NCBI GenBank assembly: GCA_023105745.1
Contig: JALGQZ010000005.1
Span: 61,246,019 to 61,310,018, forward strand
Length of the DNA stretch: 64,000 nt
Source: Austropuccinia psidii
Lineage: Eukaryota > Basidiomycota > Pucciniomycetes > Pucciniales > Sphaerophragmiaceae
Direction: 5' to 3'
Positions 24,153 through 36,798 of this stretch are shown here, in pieces. The stretch's first letter is position 1. The number at the start of each line of letters is the position of its first letter. The translations under genes and the position numbers were made by a program. The notes beneath the pieces were generated by a model. That model did not search any database and had not been told where the DNA came from. It saw nothing but the letters and a program-made list of their open reading frames with translations.

Positions 24153-25140
24153 TGTCTTTAATCAAATACTGTGCAGCTGGCAACAGACTCAGTAAAAGAT
24201 ATATCACTAGTCCAGAATCTTCAGAAGCAGAATCTGAAGACAGTATTGAGGTGCAGATTGCTAAAAGAGGCACCTTATTCAACTCAGAAAAAGCTAAATT
24301 ACCACCAAAAGGTGTGTATTTCATCTTATATTTTCACCTTTTATCTTTAACTTGACGTGAAAATGGTGCATACCAGAAATGGAAGCAACTATTCAGTCCA
24401 ACCAGATGGATGTGGACAAGAAAGAGGCAAGACCAAATCCAGAAGTGCCAAATCTTCCACAAGAAAGGCACATCTGGAGGATGCCAGAGTTGCCCCCCAT
24501 TCCCCAAGGTCTGTACCAACAGATTTTGACGTGAATTCTGAGCCTGAACTAATTTATGATAATATTTCCAGGGCTGAACCATTTTCAAGTGGCAGCAATA
24601 GAAATATATCAGAGCCAGTACAAAAATTGGTTCAGAGCAGCCAAAGAAGAGGAGTGGGAAATCTGCCCAAGCCTTTGGCAGGGGGCCATGAACTCCTACT
24701 TACACATCAAGAGCTTTCTGGGTCAGGAGAAGACCATAGAACTCTTAGGAGGTTGGAGCCCCCTGTCTTGCAAAGACAAGGTCAAAAAGATAAAGAATTG
24801 GTTGAAGAACCAGAGTCTTTTATCCATAGACCAGAAGAAAGAATTGGAAATGACTCCAACTTTGGAGACAGAGGCACCAGTGGCATCTACCAGCTCCAAA
24901 CCAGCTCCAGAAGCATCCAAGGACAAGCCCAAAGGACCTCAAAAGAAACAGAGAGGTCCCAAGAACCATCAAGGCAAGGGCAAAGGCAAAGCCAATTGGC
25001 ACAGACCTTACCCACAAGGGTACAGGATCCCCAGATTGGAGCCTTCAGCCGTGGACAGTGTCTTCAATATGGCCAGAACTCTTATGGAATTCACAGCCAA
25101 AGAGCAGGAAAGGATGAACAGGACTTTTTCACGCAAATAA
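24153..25140 (+). CDS. Second-frame Gag protein of element B, made from spliced RNA (proposed)
   Basis: The proposed exons are 24153-24311, 24377-24508 and 24572-25140. Splicing 24312-24376 and 24509-24571 gives one continuous frame. It contains [32 protein letters not shown], a Lys/Pro/Gly-rich linker ([19 protein letters not shown]) and a helical end ([18 protein letters not shown]). The protein from the equivalent frame of E shares this layout: [41 protein letters not shown]. The frame differs from the Gag-Pol frame that is open over the same bases. The basic linker suggests nucleic-acid binding. No ATG is seen at the start of the first exon, and the second intron is not present in E, where the frame is continuous. 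An alternative start is ATG at 24556. Confidence 0.6.
24312..24376 (+). other. Element B gag intron 1 containing the Gag-Pol start codon
   Basis: This 65-bp interval runs from AAAAG|GTGTGT to CATACCAG|AAATGG. The Gag-Pol ATG (24363-24365) lies inside it, 14 nt from its 3' end. Splicing deletes that ATG and joins the upstream exon to the second gag frame; retention leaves the ATG at the head of the 1900-codon frame. Confidence 0.6.
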
Positions 25141-28100
25141 ATGATGTACATAGAAGTATTAGTGTAGAAATTGGCAAACTTGAGTCAAAGTTAAAGCAAA
25201 TTACATTAGACATCAATGATTTAAAGAAAAATGACAAGCAACATTCTGATTGGCATAAATTGACAACTGTCACCCTTGAGTCAATTAGCAATGCTTGTGA
25301 AAGAATTGAGAACCAATGTCAAAATAATGACACAGAGGATCTTTCCATCTTTAAAGTAAATGATAGACTTAAAACTCTTGAAGACCATGTCTTACAAATA
25401 GTTAAGAACACCAATCAATTTGCTATACATTTAGCAAAAAGTGACAGTGAAAGGCAGAAATTGAAGAATGAAATAATTGCAAGTGTGGAGCAAATTCATA
25501 AGAATCATGAACCACATATGCCAAGACATTCTACACCTTTGACTGAAGAAAAACTTTCTGTCAAAGAAAGTTTGACTCCATTCTTAGGAGAGAATGTTAT
25601 TTCTGCAAAGGATATTCCCAAATTAGAAGAATGGCCAACATTCTCTGGTGAAGGAGAATACAACCATATTGAATTCACCAGGACTATTGATATGTTGCAA
25701 GAAGACTTTAATATACCTGATGAAATCATAGTAGGAAAATTACATTGTTTGTTTACCAAGACTGCAAAGAAATGGTATTACAAGATGAGAATAGATCATG
25801 GAAGACATGACTGGTCTTGGTGGAAATCTGAAGTGATTACCAAATGGGCCAATAATTCTTGGAGGTTTAAAATGGAGAATGCTTTTGAAAGTGCCATTTT
25901 TAACTCAGAAAAAGACAAACCACTTACTTGGTTCTTCAAACAAAAAGACAGATTATCTGCTTTACACCCAGATATGTCTGACACTATGATTAATATGAAA
26001 ATATTAAGAAAGTGTGGAGGAGAACTGGAACATGCTATCAAAAGCAGATGTGTGGAACCCTGTTCAACAGAGGACTACATTAATGCTATGGAAGATATCA
26101 TTACCAGAACAAGAATTGGTAAAACTTGGGTTAGAAACCCAATAGAGTCCAAAATAGTCTCAAAGATTCCTAGAGAGGAAAGAAGACCAGAAAGACCTGT
26201 CTTGAAGTGTCATAAATGTGGAAGTACTTCACATTTAGCCAACACTTGCCCTAAGAAGACAAAGATCAATGAAGTTCAAATCATTGAAGACATTCAGTGT
26301 ACTGAAGAGAAAGAAGAGTCTGACCAAGATTCTGCAGTCTCTGAAGATACACCAGTAGAGGACTATCCCATTGAAAACATTTCAGCTTTCTTTGAGGTCA
26401 CAGAAGTCCATACCCACTTGCCACAGTACAGTGAGGATTGCTACAACCTGATCAATATCCAAGATGCCAGAATGTGTAAAACAAAACCTGCTAGAGGAAA
26501 GGGTTACACTGCTGGAGCATCCTGTATCACATCAGTTCTAATGGGTGATATTGAAGCCAAAGTAAATCCGGATACAGGGGCATTTTGCACTTGTATTGGA
26601 AAGGATTATCTCCAAATTATACTTCCTGAATGGAAAAACCATCTATTACCAATAGAAGGTGTACAGTTCAGTAGTGCCAGTAACAATATGTACCCCTTGG
26701 GCATATTGGATACTAATATTGTATTCCCACATCCAGCAGGAAGTGTAAGAATGAAAACTGAGATTGTAGTAATGGATAATTGTACATCTCAGCATATCAT
26801 TCTTGGAAATGATTACTTGAATATTTATGGTATTGATATAAATAACCATAAAGACAGATATTTCACAATTGGAGATAACAAAAGGCAAAAATTTGCTTTC
26901 TCCAATATGCCAAAACAGATATCTGTAGTATCTTCTGTCAAAGATACTTACAAAGATGAATTTGTGTCTAAACAACTTGTTGAAGCACAAATTAATCCAT
27001 CATTGTCACCAAAGATGAGGAATGAACTTATTGATGTATTATATACATACAATAATGCATTTGCATCTGATAATGAACCATTAGGCGCTATAAGGGGACA
27101 TGAAATTGATATTACTCTTAATATTGATAGACCATATCCTCCAGTACTTAGAAGACCAGCTTATCCAGCCAGTCCCAGAGCTAGAGAAGCCTTGGAAAAA
27201 CATATCCAAGAGTTGATCCAACTTGGTGTGCTAAGGAAAGTAGGCCATAATGAGGAAGTTGAAGTGACAACACCTGTTATTATTGCATGGCATAATGATA
27301 AGTCAAGAATGGTTGGAGATTTTAGAGCTTTGAATACCTACACAGTTCCAGATAGGTATCCAATCCCTAGGATCCAAGAAACCTTGACTCAATTGTCTAA
27401 AGCCAAGTATATAACATCAATGGATGCATTAAAAGGCTTCCATCAAAATGTCTTGACGCCTAAAGCTAGGAAATTACTTAGAATTATCACTCACTGTGGT
27501 ATTTATGAGTATCTTAGAATGCCATTTGGCATTAAAAATGCTCCATCTCATTATCAAAGAATGATGAATACCATCTTCCCCACGGAATTGTCTGAAGGAT
27601 GGCTTATCATTTATATTGATGATATTATTATATGTTCTGACTCATGGTCTTTGCACCTTGAAAGACTTGCAAGAGTACTTCATAAAGTTGCAGAAGTGAA
27701 CATGAAAATTTCACTTAAGAAATGCAATTTTGGTTTTGAAGAACTCAAAGCATTAGGACATGTTGTTTCTGGTTTGAGCTTGGGTATTGACAAGAATAAA
27801 GTAGCAGCAGTGTTACTTAAGCCAATACCCCAGAATAAAAAAGAAATGATGTCTTTTCTTGGATTTGCTAGTTACTATAGGCAACACTTGAAAGATTTTG
27901 CAATTCTAGCCAAGTCACTTTATAGAATCTGTGATCAACAGACTGTATTTGAAATGACACAGGAAAGAATTAAAGCTTATGAGAAGATAAAGAAAACCCT
28001 TACAGAAGCACCTTTACTCCTCATGCCTGACTGGAATATTCCTTTTAAATTGTACATTGATGCATGTGGGGATGGATTAGGGGCAGCCCTACACCAAGTC

Positions 28101-30065
28101 CAAATTATTGATGACAAACCTACAGAAGGACCAGTTTGTTATATCTCAAGACAAATCAAACCAACAGAAGCCAGATATGGTGCAAGCCAAATGGAGTGCT
28201 TATGTTTGGTATGGGCACTTGAGAAATTACACTATTACCTTGATGGCAGTGTTTTTGAAGTGATAACTGACTGTAATGCCGTGAAATCACTTCTTAACAT
28301 GAAAACTCCCAACAGACATATGTTGAGATGGCAAATAGCCATTCAAGAATATAGAGGAAACATGACTATAGTTCATAAAGCAGGAAACATTCACAAAAAT
28401 GCTGATGGACTTAGTAGATGGGCTTTAGCCAACACTCCTGATAACCCAGCTTATGTACCTTTGGAAGCTGAACCACAGATTCCAATTGAAGGGATTAACA
28501 TAACTGATATTGGGACTGAATTCTTTGAAGAGGTCAGAGAGTCTTATAAACAAGACAAGAATTGCCATATCTTGATTTCTTTATTGGATAAAGACTGCAA
28601 AGACACATCTTTGGTTAATACACTAGATGAAGTTTGGAAAAATTCCTATTCTGAAGGAAGATTTCACTTGTTTGATGGGATTATTTACCATAGAACAAAA
28701 CATTCTTGTGTGATGACATTGTGTAGTAGATTGCTCATCAATACCATTCTTCATGAATGCCATGATAGCATTTACTCTGGACACCTATCAGAAGACAGAA
28801 CACTTGAAAAGGTGAAGAACTGTGCATGGTGGCCATCTTGGAGAAAAGAAACCATTGAATATTGCCATACCTGTGATAGATGCCAAAAAGCAAACAGGAG
28901 TACAGGCAAGAAATTTGGATTAATGATCCATATTCAAGAACCAAAATCCCCTTGGGAAGTTGTTCACATGGATTGGGTCACAGCACTTCCTCCAAGTGGT
29001 GACAAAAGTTATAATGCTTGTTTAGTCATTGTAGACAGATATAGCAAAACTCCCATATTCTTACCATGTCATAAAGATGACACTGCTATGGACACAGCTC
29101 TTCTTTTATGGAGTAGAGTTATTTCTCATACAGGGTTATTTAAGAATATCATAAGTGACAGAGACCCCAAGTTCACATCTGCACTTTGGACCAATCTTCA
29201 TAGATTGTTTGGGACTAAGTTATCATTCTCTACAGCATATCACCCTCAAACAGATGGGCTAGCAGAGAGGATGATTCAAACTTTAGAAGACATGATCAGG
29301 AGATTTTGTGCTTATGGATTAGAATTTAAAGACTCAGATGGCTTTACCCATGACTGGTGCACTCTGATACCTGCATTAGAATTGGCATACAAGACATCAG
29401 TCCATTCTTCCACAGGACAAACTCCTGCTATGTTAGAAAAAGGATGGAATCCAAGACTCCCAGCAGACACACTGAGGAAAGACTTGATTGACATTCATCC
29501 TACAGCTTCCAGCTTCAAATTAATGCTTGATAAAGTAAAACACCATGCAAAACAAAGTATGGATGATGCTTTTGATTATGCAAAACAGAAGTGGGACAAG
29601 AGTCATAAAGTACCAGACTTCAAAGTAGGGGACTTAGTTCTAGTTTCAACCTTGAATTTTAATAATATCAAAGGCCCAAAGAAACTTAAAGATTCTTATG
29701 TAGGACCTTTTGTTATTGTTGCTTTACATGGAACCAATGCAGTTCAGGTGGAATTGAGTGGTGAATTGGAAAATAAACACCCCACATTTCCAGTCAGCTT
29801 GATAAAACCTTATCAACCAGCTGATAAAGAATTGTTTCCTTTAAGAAACCCAACTCCTTTAACTGTACCACCTGTGGAACAGAATGAAGACAGAAAGATA
29901 AAGAAAGTCATTAAAGAAAGGAGACTTAGGGGTAAAAATCAAAGAGAATATCTTGTCAGATATAGAAATCCAGTACATGAAGATGAATGGATGGCAGAAT
30001 CAGAAATACCTGACTCAGATAAACTCTTAAGAAGATTTAGACATGAAAGAAGGCCACAAGCCTGA
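24363..30065 (+). CDS. Gag-Pol polyprotein of element B
   Basis: One frame of 1900 codons starts at ATG 24363 and needs the intron to be retained. Residues 1 to about 255 overlap the second gag frame and are Ser/Gln/Gly/Arg-rich. A coiled-coil-like stretch follows. A capsid-like region ([17 protein letters not shown]) begins near 418 and a CCHC knuckle [14 protein letters not shown] lies near 615. The protease DTGAFCTC is near 736 and RT YIDDIII near 1083. RNase [11 protein letters not shown] is near 1230. The integrase zinc finger (CHTCDRCQ) is near 1500 and the DDE residues are near 1536, 1598 and 1634 (DWVT, SDRDPKF, LAERM). A chromo-like segment ([10 protein letters not shown]) is near 1861. 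The order PR-RT-RH-IN is that of Ty3/Gypsy. It would copy element RNA to DNA in particles and insert it. Confidence 0.93.
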   Translation: MVHTRNGSNYSVQPDGCGQERGKTKSRSAKSSTRKAHLEDARVAPHSPRSVPTDFDVNSEPELIYDNISRAEPFSSGSNRNISEPVQKLVQSSQRRGVGNLPKPLAGGHELLLTHQELSGSGEDHRTLRRLEPPVLQRQGQKDKELVEEPESFIHRPEERIGNDSNFGDRGTSGIYQLQTSSRSIQGQAQRTSKETERSQEPSRQGQRQSQLAQTLPTRVQDPQIGAFSRGQCLQYGQNSYGIHSQRAGKDEQDFFTQINDVHRSISVEIGKLESKLKQITLDINDLKKNDKQHSDWHKLTTVTLESISNACERIENQCQNNDTEDLSIFKVNDRLKTLEDHVLQIVKNTNQFAIHLAKSDSERQKLKNEIIASVEQIHKNHEPHMPRHSTPLTEEKLSVKESLTPFLGENVISAKDIPKLEEWPTFSGEGEYNHIEFTRTIDMLQEDFNIPDEIIVGKLHCLFTKTAKKWYYKMRIDHGRHDWSWWKSEVITKWANNSWRFKMENAFESAIFNSEKDKPLTWFFKQKDRLSALHPDMSDTMINMKILRKCGGELEHAIKSRCVEPCSTEDYINAMEDIITRTRIGKTWVRNPIESKIVSKIPREERRPERPVLKCHKCGSTSHLANTCPKKTKINEVQIIEDIQCTEEKEESDQDSAVSEDTPVEDYPIENISAFFEVTEVHTHLPQYSEDCYNLINIQDARMCKTKPARGKGYTAGASCITSVLMGDIEAKVNPDTGAFCTCIGKDYLQIILPEWKNHLLPIEGVQFSSASNNMYPLGILDTNIVFPHPAGSVRMKTEIVVMDNCTSQHIILGNDYLNIYGIDINNHKDRYFTIGDNKRQKFAFSNMPKQISVVSSVKDTYKDEFVSKQLVEAQINPSLSPKMRNELIDVLYTYNNAFASDNEPLGAIRGHEIDITLNIDRPYPPVLRRPAYPASPRAREALEKHIQELIQLGVLRKVGHNEEVEVTTPVIIAWHNDKSRMVGDFRALNTYTVPDRYPIPRIQETLTQLSKAKYITSMDALKGFHQNVLTPKARKLLRIITHCGIYEYLRMPFGIKNAPSHYQRMMNTIFPTELSEGWLIIYIDDIIICSDSWSLHLERLARVLHKVAEVNMKISLKKCNFGFEELKALGHVVSGLSLGIDKNKVAAVLLKPIPQNKKEMMSFLGFASYYRQHLKDFAILAKSLYRICDQQTVFEMTQERIKAYEKIKKTLTEAPLLLMPDWNIPFKLYIDACGDGLGAALHQVQIIDDKPTEGPVCYISRQIKPTEARYGASQMECLCLVWALEKLHYYLDGSVFEVITDCNAVKSLLNMKTPNRHMLRWQIAIQEYRGNMTIVHKAGNIHKNADGLSRWALANTPDNPAYVPLEAEPQIPIEGINITDIGTEFFEEVRESYKQDKNCHILISLLDKDCKDTSLVNTLDEVWKNSYSEGRFHLFDGIIYHRTKHSCVMTLCSRLLINTILHECHDSIYSGHLSEDRTLEKVKNCAWWPSWRKETIEYCHTCDRCQKANRSTGKKFGLMIHIQEPKSPWEVVHMDWVTALPPSGDKSYNACLVIVDRYSKTPIFLPCHKDDTAMDTALLLWSRVISHTGLFKNIISDRDPKFTSALWTNLHRLFGTKLSFSTAYHPQTDGLAERMIQTLEDMIRRFCAYGLEFKDSDGFTHDWCTLIPALELAYKTSVHSSTGQTPAMLEKGWNPRLPADTLRKDLIDIHPTASSFKLMLDKVKHHAKQSMDDAFDYAKQKWDKSHKVPDFKVGDLVLVSTLNFNNIKGPKKLKDSYVGPFVIVALHGTNAVQVELSGELENKHPTFPVSLIKPYQPADKELFPLRNPTPLTVPPVEQNEDRKIKKVIKERRLRGKNQREYLVRYRNPVHEDEWMAESEIPDSDKLLRRFRHERRPQA

Positions 30066-30195
30066 ATATGTCTATAAATGTGCTTTAAATTACTTGATCT
30101 GAGTAATGTGAAGAGGTTGGACAGTGGACATTAACCCCCTTTTGGGGCCTTATTCTTTTTATCACTAATAAAATTGTAGTACAATTTTATTTTTT

Positions 30196-30207
30196 GGTGG
30201 GAGGGAA
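30196..30207 (+). other. Element B polypurine tract
   Basis: GGTGGGAGGGAA, preceded by a run of T, lies immediately before the 3' LTR and is the expected plus-strand primer for reverse transcription. Elements C, D and E have similar tracts in the same place. Confidence 0.8.
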
Positions 30208-32127
30208 TGTGAGCCTTGAGGTATATTTTACATACCCAAATAGGCCACAATTATCTTAAAAAGAAATTTTGAATTATGCAAAACTCATAAGTCATGCATA
30301 TATCCAAAATTCATCATTTTCAATTTCAGAAAAGATGAATAACTTTTTATTGAGTAAGTAAATCCATGGATTTAAGACCAGATTTGGATTCTACACAAAA
30401 ATTCACCTAGGGTAGCTCCATAGAGTGAATAAGCTCAATTTAAGTATTTGAGGTGGTTAAATGGAAAATACTTCAATACCACATCATTAATACCACATAA
30501 AAGATCCGTGAAAATTTTTGTTTTTCTTGATTTTTAGCCAAAATAATGGGAAAGTGAGAAATCCCATGTTACATATACACTAAGAATAGTGTTATGCATG
30601 TTTTGAGCACTTAATATCATGGTATTCTTACATGGACTTTTGGTACACCCATAGTGGATATCTCACTTTAAGCTTAAATTACTATTTTGACGTAAAAAAT
30701 AGGCAAGGGGGACAAAAGACATCAAAGAGAGCCAGGGTACCCAACTTCTGAGGCCTCAGAGGCGTGGATAGCTCCAGAGCATGGATCCATGGCTCATCTT
30801 GGCCCAATTGGTAAACTAAAACTCTTTGGGAACTTGGTTACCAAGTTACAACTACTGTAAAACATCAGAAAATAGCAAATAACCTGCTATTTTGACGTGC
30901 CAAGGAGGTAATGAGCTACTTACACTCCTGTAACCATGTCAATTACTAATGACTTTCCATGGATAAACCCCAAAAGAGTAATTAAAACCCTTTTGGGACC
31001 CATATTCATTGATTTACCTCATAGCAACCAGCAAAACACTGCTATTTGCAATTCTACGTAGAAATGAGGTAAAACCTTCAAAAATTCATTAAAAATACAA
31101 TTCTTAATGAATCTTTCTGAAACTTTCAGGACTAAAGGAGAACTGTATTATCTATGGTAAAACCAAAAGGAATTACAGTTTTACTAGTAAAATTAAAAGC
31201 TTTACTTACAGTCCATTTTTGGATATTCTACGTGAAACACTGAATCTTCAAAAATTCACAGTAATTACAACCTGTGATGAAATTGGCAATAACATTGATA
31301 ACTTTGAGAAATCAATGATTATTTTAGAATAAAAGAAGATTTACAAGTGTTACTCCTTTTATTCTTAACCATATTGGGGTTGGTAGTCACGTAAAAGCAT
31401 CAATTAAGTAATTATGATAATCTTACATGACAACAGATGATGCAATCAATAATCCAAAAAGGTTTATTGTTTTCTCACTCACTGGTTTTTCAGTTTGCTC
31501 CATGGCACGCCTCTGTGAGCTGTTATTGACTTAAAAGAAGCCTCTTCTTGCTGTTTTTTCCGTATCATCATCTTATCAATTTATTAAATCTTTATTACCA
31601 ACAAGTAAGTATTAGTTCAACTATTCTTAAGTGTTTTAATTCTTTCAGAATCAATCAGAAAGACGTGAAATCATAGAATCCAACTATATATTGTTGTAAT
31701 ACTGTTATAAATCCTTTTGATCCCTTAAATCCACAATTCCACGTCAAATTTCTCTACTTTTATTATCAATAAGTTCTTTGGAGTATTAGTGAGTCTTTTA
31801 TCTTTAATTCTTAAAGTTTTTCTCTAGTAATAGTTTTCTTCAAGAATTATCTTTATAATTATTCTTGTAAAAGATAATTATATATTAAAATAATTTTATT
31901 ATTTTAATAAAAGAAGTTTTTATTATTAAATTCTTCTTGTAATTGATTCTTGTAGACAATTACTGCTCACTGTTATAATCACTAGTAGTGTATAACACGT
32001 GAAAGAAATAATTTTATAATTATTTAATTGTGGTTATAATAATTTTTATTATTATATTTCATAAGAACAGACATAGTGCTGTTGATTAATAGTAATATTA
32101 TCATCAGTTTCATAGTCACATCTTACA
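30208..32127 (+). repeat. Element B 3' LTR
   Basis: This 1920-bp LTR is almost identical to the 5' LTR; by eye about four substitutions and one single-base indel. It is followed by the TACTC target duplication and then element C's protease. Confidence 0.93.
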
Positions 32128-32132
32128 TACTC

Positions 32133-35100
32133 CCTGGATGGGAAAACCATCTATTACCAATATAAGGTGTACAATTTAGTAGTGCCAGTAATAATATGTA
32201 CCCTTTGGGCATATTAGACACTAATATTGTATTTCAAAATCCAAAAGCGAGTATAGGAATGAAAACTGAACTAGTATTAATGGACAATTTCACATCTCAG
32301 CACATAATTCTTGTAAATGATTACTTGAATATTTATGGTAATGACATCAATAACCATAAAGACAGATATTTCACAATTGGAGAAAACAAAAGACAAAAAT
32401 TTGCTTTTTTTCAATATGCCAAAACAAATATCTGTGATGTCTTCTGTTAAAAATACTTATAAGGAAGAATTTGTGTCTAATCAACATGTTGAAGGACAAA
32501 TTGATCAATCATTATCACCAATAGTGATACATGAACTTATTGATGTGTTATACACATATAATAATGCATTTGCCTCTGATAATGAACCATTAGGCGCTAT
32601 AAAAGGACATGAAGTTGATATTACTCTTAATATTGACAGACCATACCATCCAGTACTTAGAAGACCAGCTTATCCACCAAGTTGCAGAGCTACAGAAGCC
32701 CTGGAAAAACATATCCACGAGTTGATCCAACTTTGTGTAGTAAGGAAGGTAGGTTATAATGAGGAGGTTGAAGTGACAACACCTGTTATTATTGCTTGAC
32801 ATAATGATAAATCAAGAATGGTTGGATATGTTAGAGAATTGAATACCTACACAGTTCCTGACAGGTATCCAATTCCTAGAATCCAGGCAACCTTGACCCA
32901 ATTTTCTAAAGCCAATTAAATAACCTCAATGGATGCATTGAAAGGCTTTCACCAAAATGTTTTGACGCCTAAAGGTAATATGTTACTTAGAATTATCACT
33001 CACTGTGGTGTTTATGAGTATCTTAGGATGCCCTTCGGTATTAAGAATGGTCCATCTCATCATCAAAGAATGATGAATACAATTTTCCCTACAGAATTAT
33101 CTTAAGGTTGGCTTATCAATTATATTGATGATATATAAATATGTTCTGATTCATGTTCTTTGAAACTTGAAAGACTTGGAAGAGTACTTCACAAAGTTAC
33201 CAAAGTGAATATGAAAATTTCAATCAAGAAATGCAACTTTGGTTTTGAAGAGCTCAAAGCATTAGGACATATTGTTTCTGGTTTAAGCTTGGGTATTGAC
33301 AAAAATAAAGTGGAAGCAGTGTTACTTAAGCCAATACCCCAGAATAAAAAAGAAATTATTTCTTTCCTGGGATTTGCCAGCTCTTATAGGAAACAATTGA
33401 AAGACTTTGCCATTATAGCCAAGTCACTCTATAGAATCTGTGATCAACAGACAGTATTTGAGATGATACAGGAAAGAATTAAAGCTTATGAGAAAATAAG
33501 GAAAGCTCTCAAAGAAGCACCTTTATTCCTCATTCCTAACAGGAATATAACTTTTAAATTTTACATCAATGCATGTGGAGATGGATTAGGACAGCCCACC
33601 ATCAAGTCCAAATTATTAATGACAAACCTAAAGAACAACCACTGTGTTACATCTCAAGACAAATCAAACCATAAGAAGCCAGATATGGTGTAAGCCAATG
33701 GAGTGCTTATGTTTGGTATGGGAACTTGAGAAATTCTACTATTATCTTGATGGCAGTGTGTCTGAAGTGATAACTGACTGTAATGCCATGAAATAACTCC
33801 TCAATATGAAAACTCCCAACAGACATATGTTGAGATGGCAAATAGCCATTCAACAATATAGAGGAAATCTGACTATAGTTATTGAATAAGGAAACATTCA
33901 CAAGAATGCTGATGGACTTAGCAGGTGGGAACTATCCAATACTCCTGATAACCCAGCTTCTGTACCTTTGGAAGCAGAACCATAGATTCCAATTGAAGGA
34001 ATTAACATAACTTATATTGGAACTGAATTCTTTGAAGTCAGAGAATCTTATAAGCAAGACAAGAATTTCCATATCCTGACTTCCTTATTAGATAAATACT
34101 TCAAAAATAAATCTTTGGTCAATGCACTGGATGAAGTTTGGAAGAATACCTATTCTGAAGGAATATTTCACTTGTTTTATGGGATTATTTACCACAAAAC
34201 CAAACACTCTTGTGTAATGACATTGTGTAGCAGATTGCATATCAATACCATCCTTCATGAATACCATGATAGCGTCTAGTCTGGCCACCTGTTAGAAGAG
34301 AGAACACTTGAGAAGTGAAGAACTGTGCATGGTGGCCATCTTGGAGAAAGGAAACCCTTGAATATTTCCATGCCTGTGATAGATGCCAAAAATCAAACAG
34401 GGGTAAAGGCAAGAAATTTGGACTAATGATTCATATTCAAGAACAAAAATCCCCTTGGGAAGTCGTTCACATGGATTGGGTAACAGCACTTCCTCCAAGT
34501 GGTGAAAAAGGTTATAATGCTTGTTGAGTCATTGTAGACAGATATAGCAATACTCCCATCTTCTTACCATGTCATAAAGATGACACAGCTATGGTGTAGA
34601 GTTATTTCTCATACCGGATTATTTAAAAATATCATAAGTGACAGATATCCCAAGTTCACATTGCCACTTTGGACCAATCTTTGTATATTGTTTGGGACTA
34701 AGTTATCATTTTCTACAGCATATCACCCTCAAACAGATGGGCTAGCAGAGAGAATGATTCAAACTTTAGGAGACATGATCAGAAGATTTTGTGCTTATGG
34801 ATTAAAATTCAAAGGCTCTGATGGCTTTACCCATGACTGGTGCACTATGATACAAGCATTAGAACTGGCATATAAGACATAAGTCCATTCTCCCACAGGT
34901 CAAACTCCTGCTATCTGAGAGAAAGGATGGAATCCATGACTCCCAGCAGATACACTGAGGAAAGACTTGATTGAAATTTATCCTACAGCTTCCAGCTTCA
35001 AGATAATGCTTGATAAAGTTAAACATCATGAAAAACAAAGTATGAATGACCCTTTTGACTATGCAAAACAGAGGTGGGAGAAGAGTCACAAAGTACCAGA

Positions 35101-35692
35101 CTTCAAAGTAGGGGACTTAGTTCTTGTTTCAACCTTGATGTTTAATAATATCAAAGGCCCAAAGCAACTTAAAGATTCTTATGTAGGACCATTTGTTATT
35201 GTTGCCTTACATGGAACCAATGCATTTCAAGTGACATTGAGTGGTGAATTAGAAAATAAACACCCCACTTTTCCAGTCAACTTGATAAAACCTTATCAAC
35301 AAACTGATAAAGAATTGTTTCCTTTAAGGAACCCAACTCCTTTGACTGTACCACCACTGCAACAGAATGAAGGCAAAATAATAAAGAAATTCATGAAAGA
35401 AAGGAGACTTAGGGGTAAAAATGAATGAGAATATCTTGTCAGATACATTAATCCAGTACATGAAGATGAATTTCAGGCAGAATCAGAAATACCTAACCCA
35501 GATAAACTCTTAAGAAGATTTATACATGAAAGAAGGCCACAAGCCTGAATATGTCTATAGATGTGTTTTAAATTACTTGATCTGGGTAATGTAAAGAGGT
35601 TGGAAAGTGGAAATTAACACCCTTTGTAGCCTTTTTCTTCTTTAAACCATTGATAAAATTGTAGTACAATTTTATTGTTTTGTGGGAGGGAA
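32133..35692 (+). pseudogene. Element C 3' internal half: decayed Gypsy pol
   Basis: This resumes element C after B. It covers the rest of protease, RT, RNase H, integrase and the chromo-like end, each recognisable against element B. Numerous stops and frameshifts divide it; the larger surviving frames are at 32335-32799, 33160-33693, 34580-34882 and 34967-35428. The RT active-site region near 33125 has an in-frame stop (gatgatatataa). A degraded polypurine tract TGTGGGAGGGAA lies at 35681-35692. The element cannot make functional pol. Confidence 0.88.
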
Positions 35693-35818
35693 TGTGAGCC
35701 TTGAGGTATATTTTACATACCCAAATAGGCCACAATTATCTTCAGAATAAATTATGAACTATGCATAACCCATAAGTTATGCATATAATAAAAATTCATC
35801 ATTTTTGATTTCAGAAAA
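35693..35818 (+). repeat. Element C 3' LTR, truncated at 126 bp
   Basis: This begins TGTGAGCCTTGAGG and follows the family II LTR to 'gatttcagaaaa', then changes abruptly to the DNA transposon end CACCAGGGCG at 35819. The rest of this LTR should lie beyond the right DNA copy, outside the window. Confidence 0.85.
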
Positions 35819-35855
35819 CACCAGGGCGAATCTCGTGTCAATCGTCGGCGATTGA
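35819..35855. repeat. DNA transposon terminus with hairpin, right copy
   Basis: CACCAGGGCGAATCTCGT is followed by GTCAATCG/CGATTGAC with a 4-nt loop. The outside base is the last recognisable base of element C's truncated LTR. The loop reads TCGG on the plus strand, the same bases as in the left copy when both are read inward. Confidence 0.7.
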
Positions 35856-35859
35856 CTTT

Positions 35860-35929
35860 ACGTCAAGCAAACGTCAAGCAGGATAAAAGTTGAGCTCACG
35901 TCAAGCAAAAATCAAGCGAACGTTGAGCA
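35860..35929 (+). promoter_or_regulatory. Subterminal ACGTCAAGCA motif cluster, right copy
   Basis: Exact copies begin at 35860, 35871 and 35898, with a one-mismatch copy (ACGTTGAGCA) at 35920. Spacings of 11, 27 and 22 bp are the same as in the left copy. A binding array for a transposon protein is inferred from the position next to the end and the repeated, phased sites. Confidence 0.6.
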
Positions 35930-36109
35930 CACGTCCTACTCTTGTCTTACACCAAATCCTGTGACATCCACCAATATTGGTTCCCCTGTGCCTTCAACTC
36001 AGATTCCTCACCACCTGATCATCGCGCAACCGTCCGATGGTTAGTGAAAATTACACAAGACCCGCCTGTTTGCACAAACACACATCAAAGAGGTCCTTCA
36101 GCCAGTCTT

Positions 36110-36575
36110 GATGTAGGCGGGGGGTTTGACTTCACCAGGTCATCCATAAAAGGACTCCGCCTGAGCAGGATTGTTGTTTTGCAGGTGACACTGGTAGGGC
36201 CTGCCGCACAATACCGCGTGTGCGGGTGCGGGTGCGTGTGCGGGTGCGCTTGCGTGTGCATTGGCGTGTGCGGGTGCGCTTGCGTGTGCATTGGCGCGTG
36301 CGGTGTGCGGGTGCGCAAGGGTCGCTTCCCCTTCCTACATGATGATGGCGCAGCTAGAAATTTTGGCGGGGGGTTTGACTTCACCAGGTCGTCCATGAAA
36401 GGACTCCGCCTGAGCGGGATTGTCGTTTTGCAGGTGACACTGGTAGAGCCCGCCGCACAATACCGCGTGTGTGGGTGCGGGTGCGCTTGCGTGTGCATTG
36501 GTTCGTGCGGGTGCGCTTGCGTGTGCATTGGCGTGTGCGCAAGGGCCGCTTCCCCTTCCAACATGATGATGACGC
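36110..36575. repeat. Subterminal tandem array, 2 units, right copy
   Basis: This is the reverse-oriented equivalent of the five-unit array of the left copy. The CCGCACAATACCGC landmark occurs twice, near 36213 and 36461, each followed by the GTGCGGGTGCG/GTGTGCATTGGCG minisatellite. A plus-strand frame of 241 codons (35942-36667) crosses it but is low-complexity and is not called. Confidence 0.8.
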
Positions 36576-36798
36576 AGTTAGAAATTTTGGATGCTGTGAA
36601 AGGTGAGTGTGTGGGTCATTTGATCATTGAACTTGGCTTATTCACACTGTACCCAATGTCAAAATAGTAAGTTCTTTGTGGCAATGTGAAATAATGGGCT
36701 TTGCTTGTCACAATGGCATGTCTCTGTCAATAAATTTTGAGGCAGTTATTTCACTAGCAAAATTGCTAATGAATCTGAGATATTTGCATTTCTGTAGA

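Larger units (their letters stand above)
21742..32127 (+). mobile_element. Element B: complete young Ty3/Gypsy retrotransposon (family II)
   Basis: Two LTRs of 1919 and 1920 bp flank one intact polyprotein frame. The 5-bp target duplication TACTC is perfect (21737-21741 and 32128-32132) and joins the two halves of element C. By eye the LTRs differ at about five places, so insertion was recent. The polypurine tract is at 30196-30207. Gag, PR, RT, RNase H, integrase and a C-terminal chromo-like module are all present, so the element may be active. Confidence 0.95.

Noticed and set aside
35942..36667. 241-codon open frame over the tandem array of the right copy, and similar frames in the left array
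   Set aside because: The translation is low-complexity Cys/Gly/Val repeats, and frames are open on both strands because of the GC/CA-rich composition.
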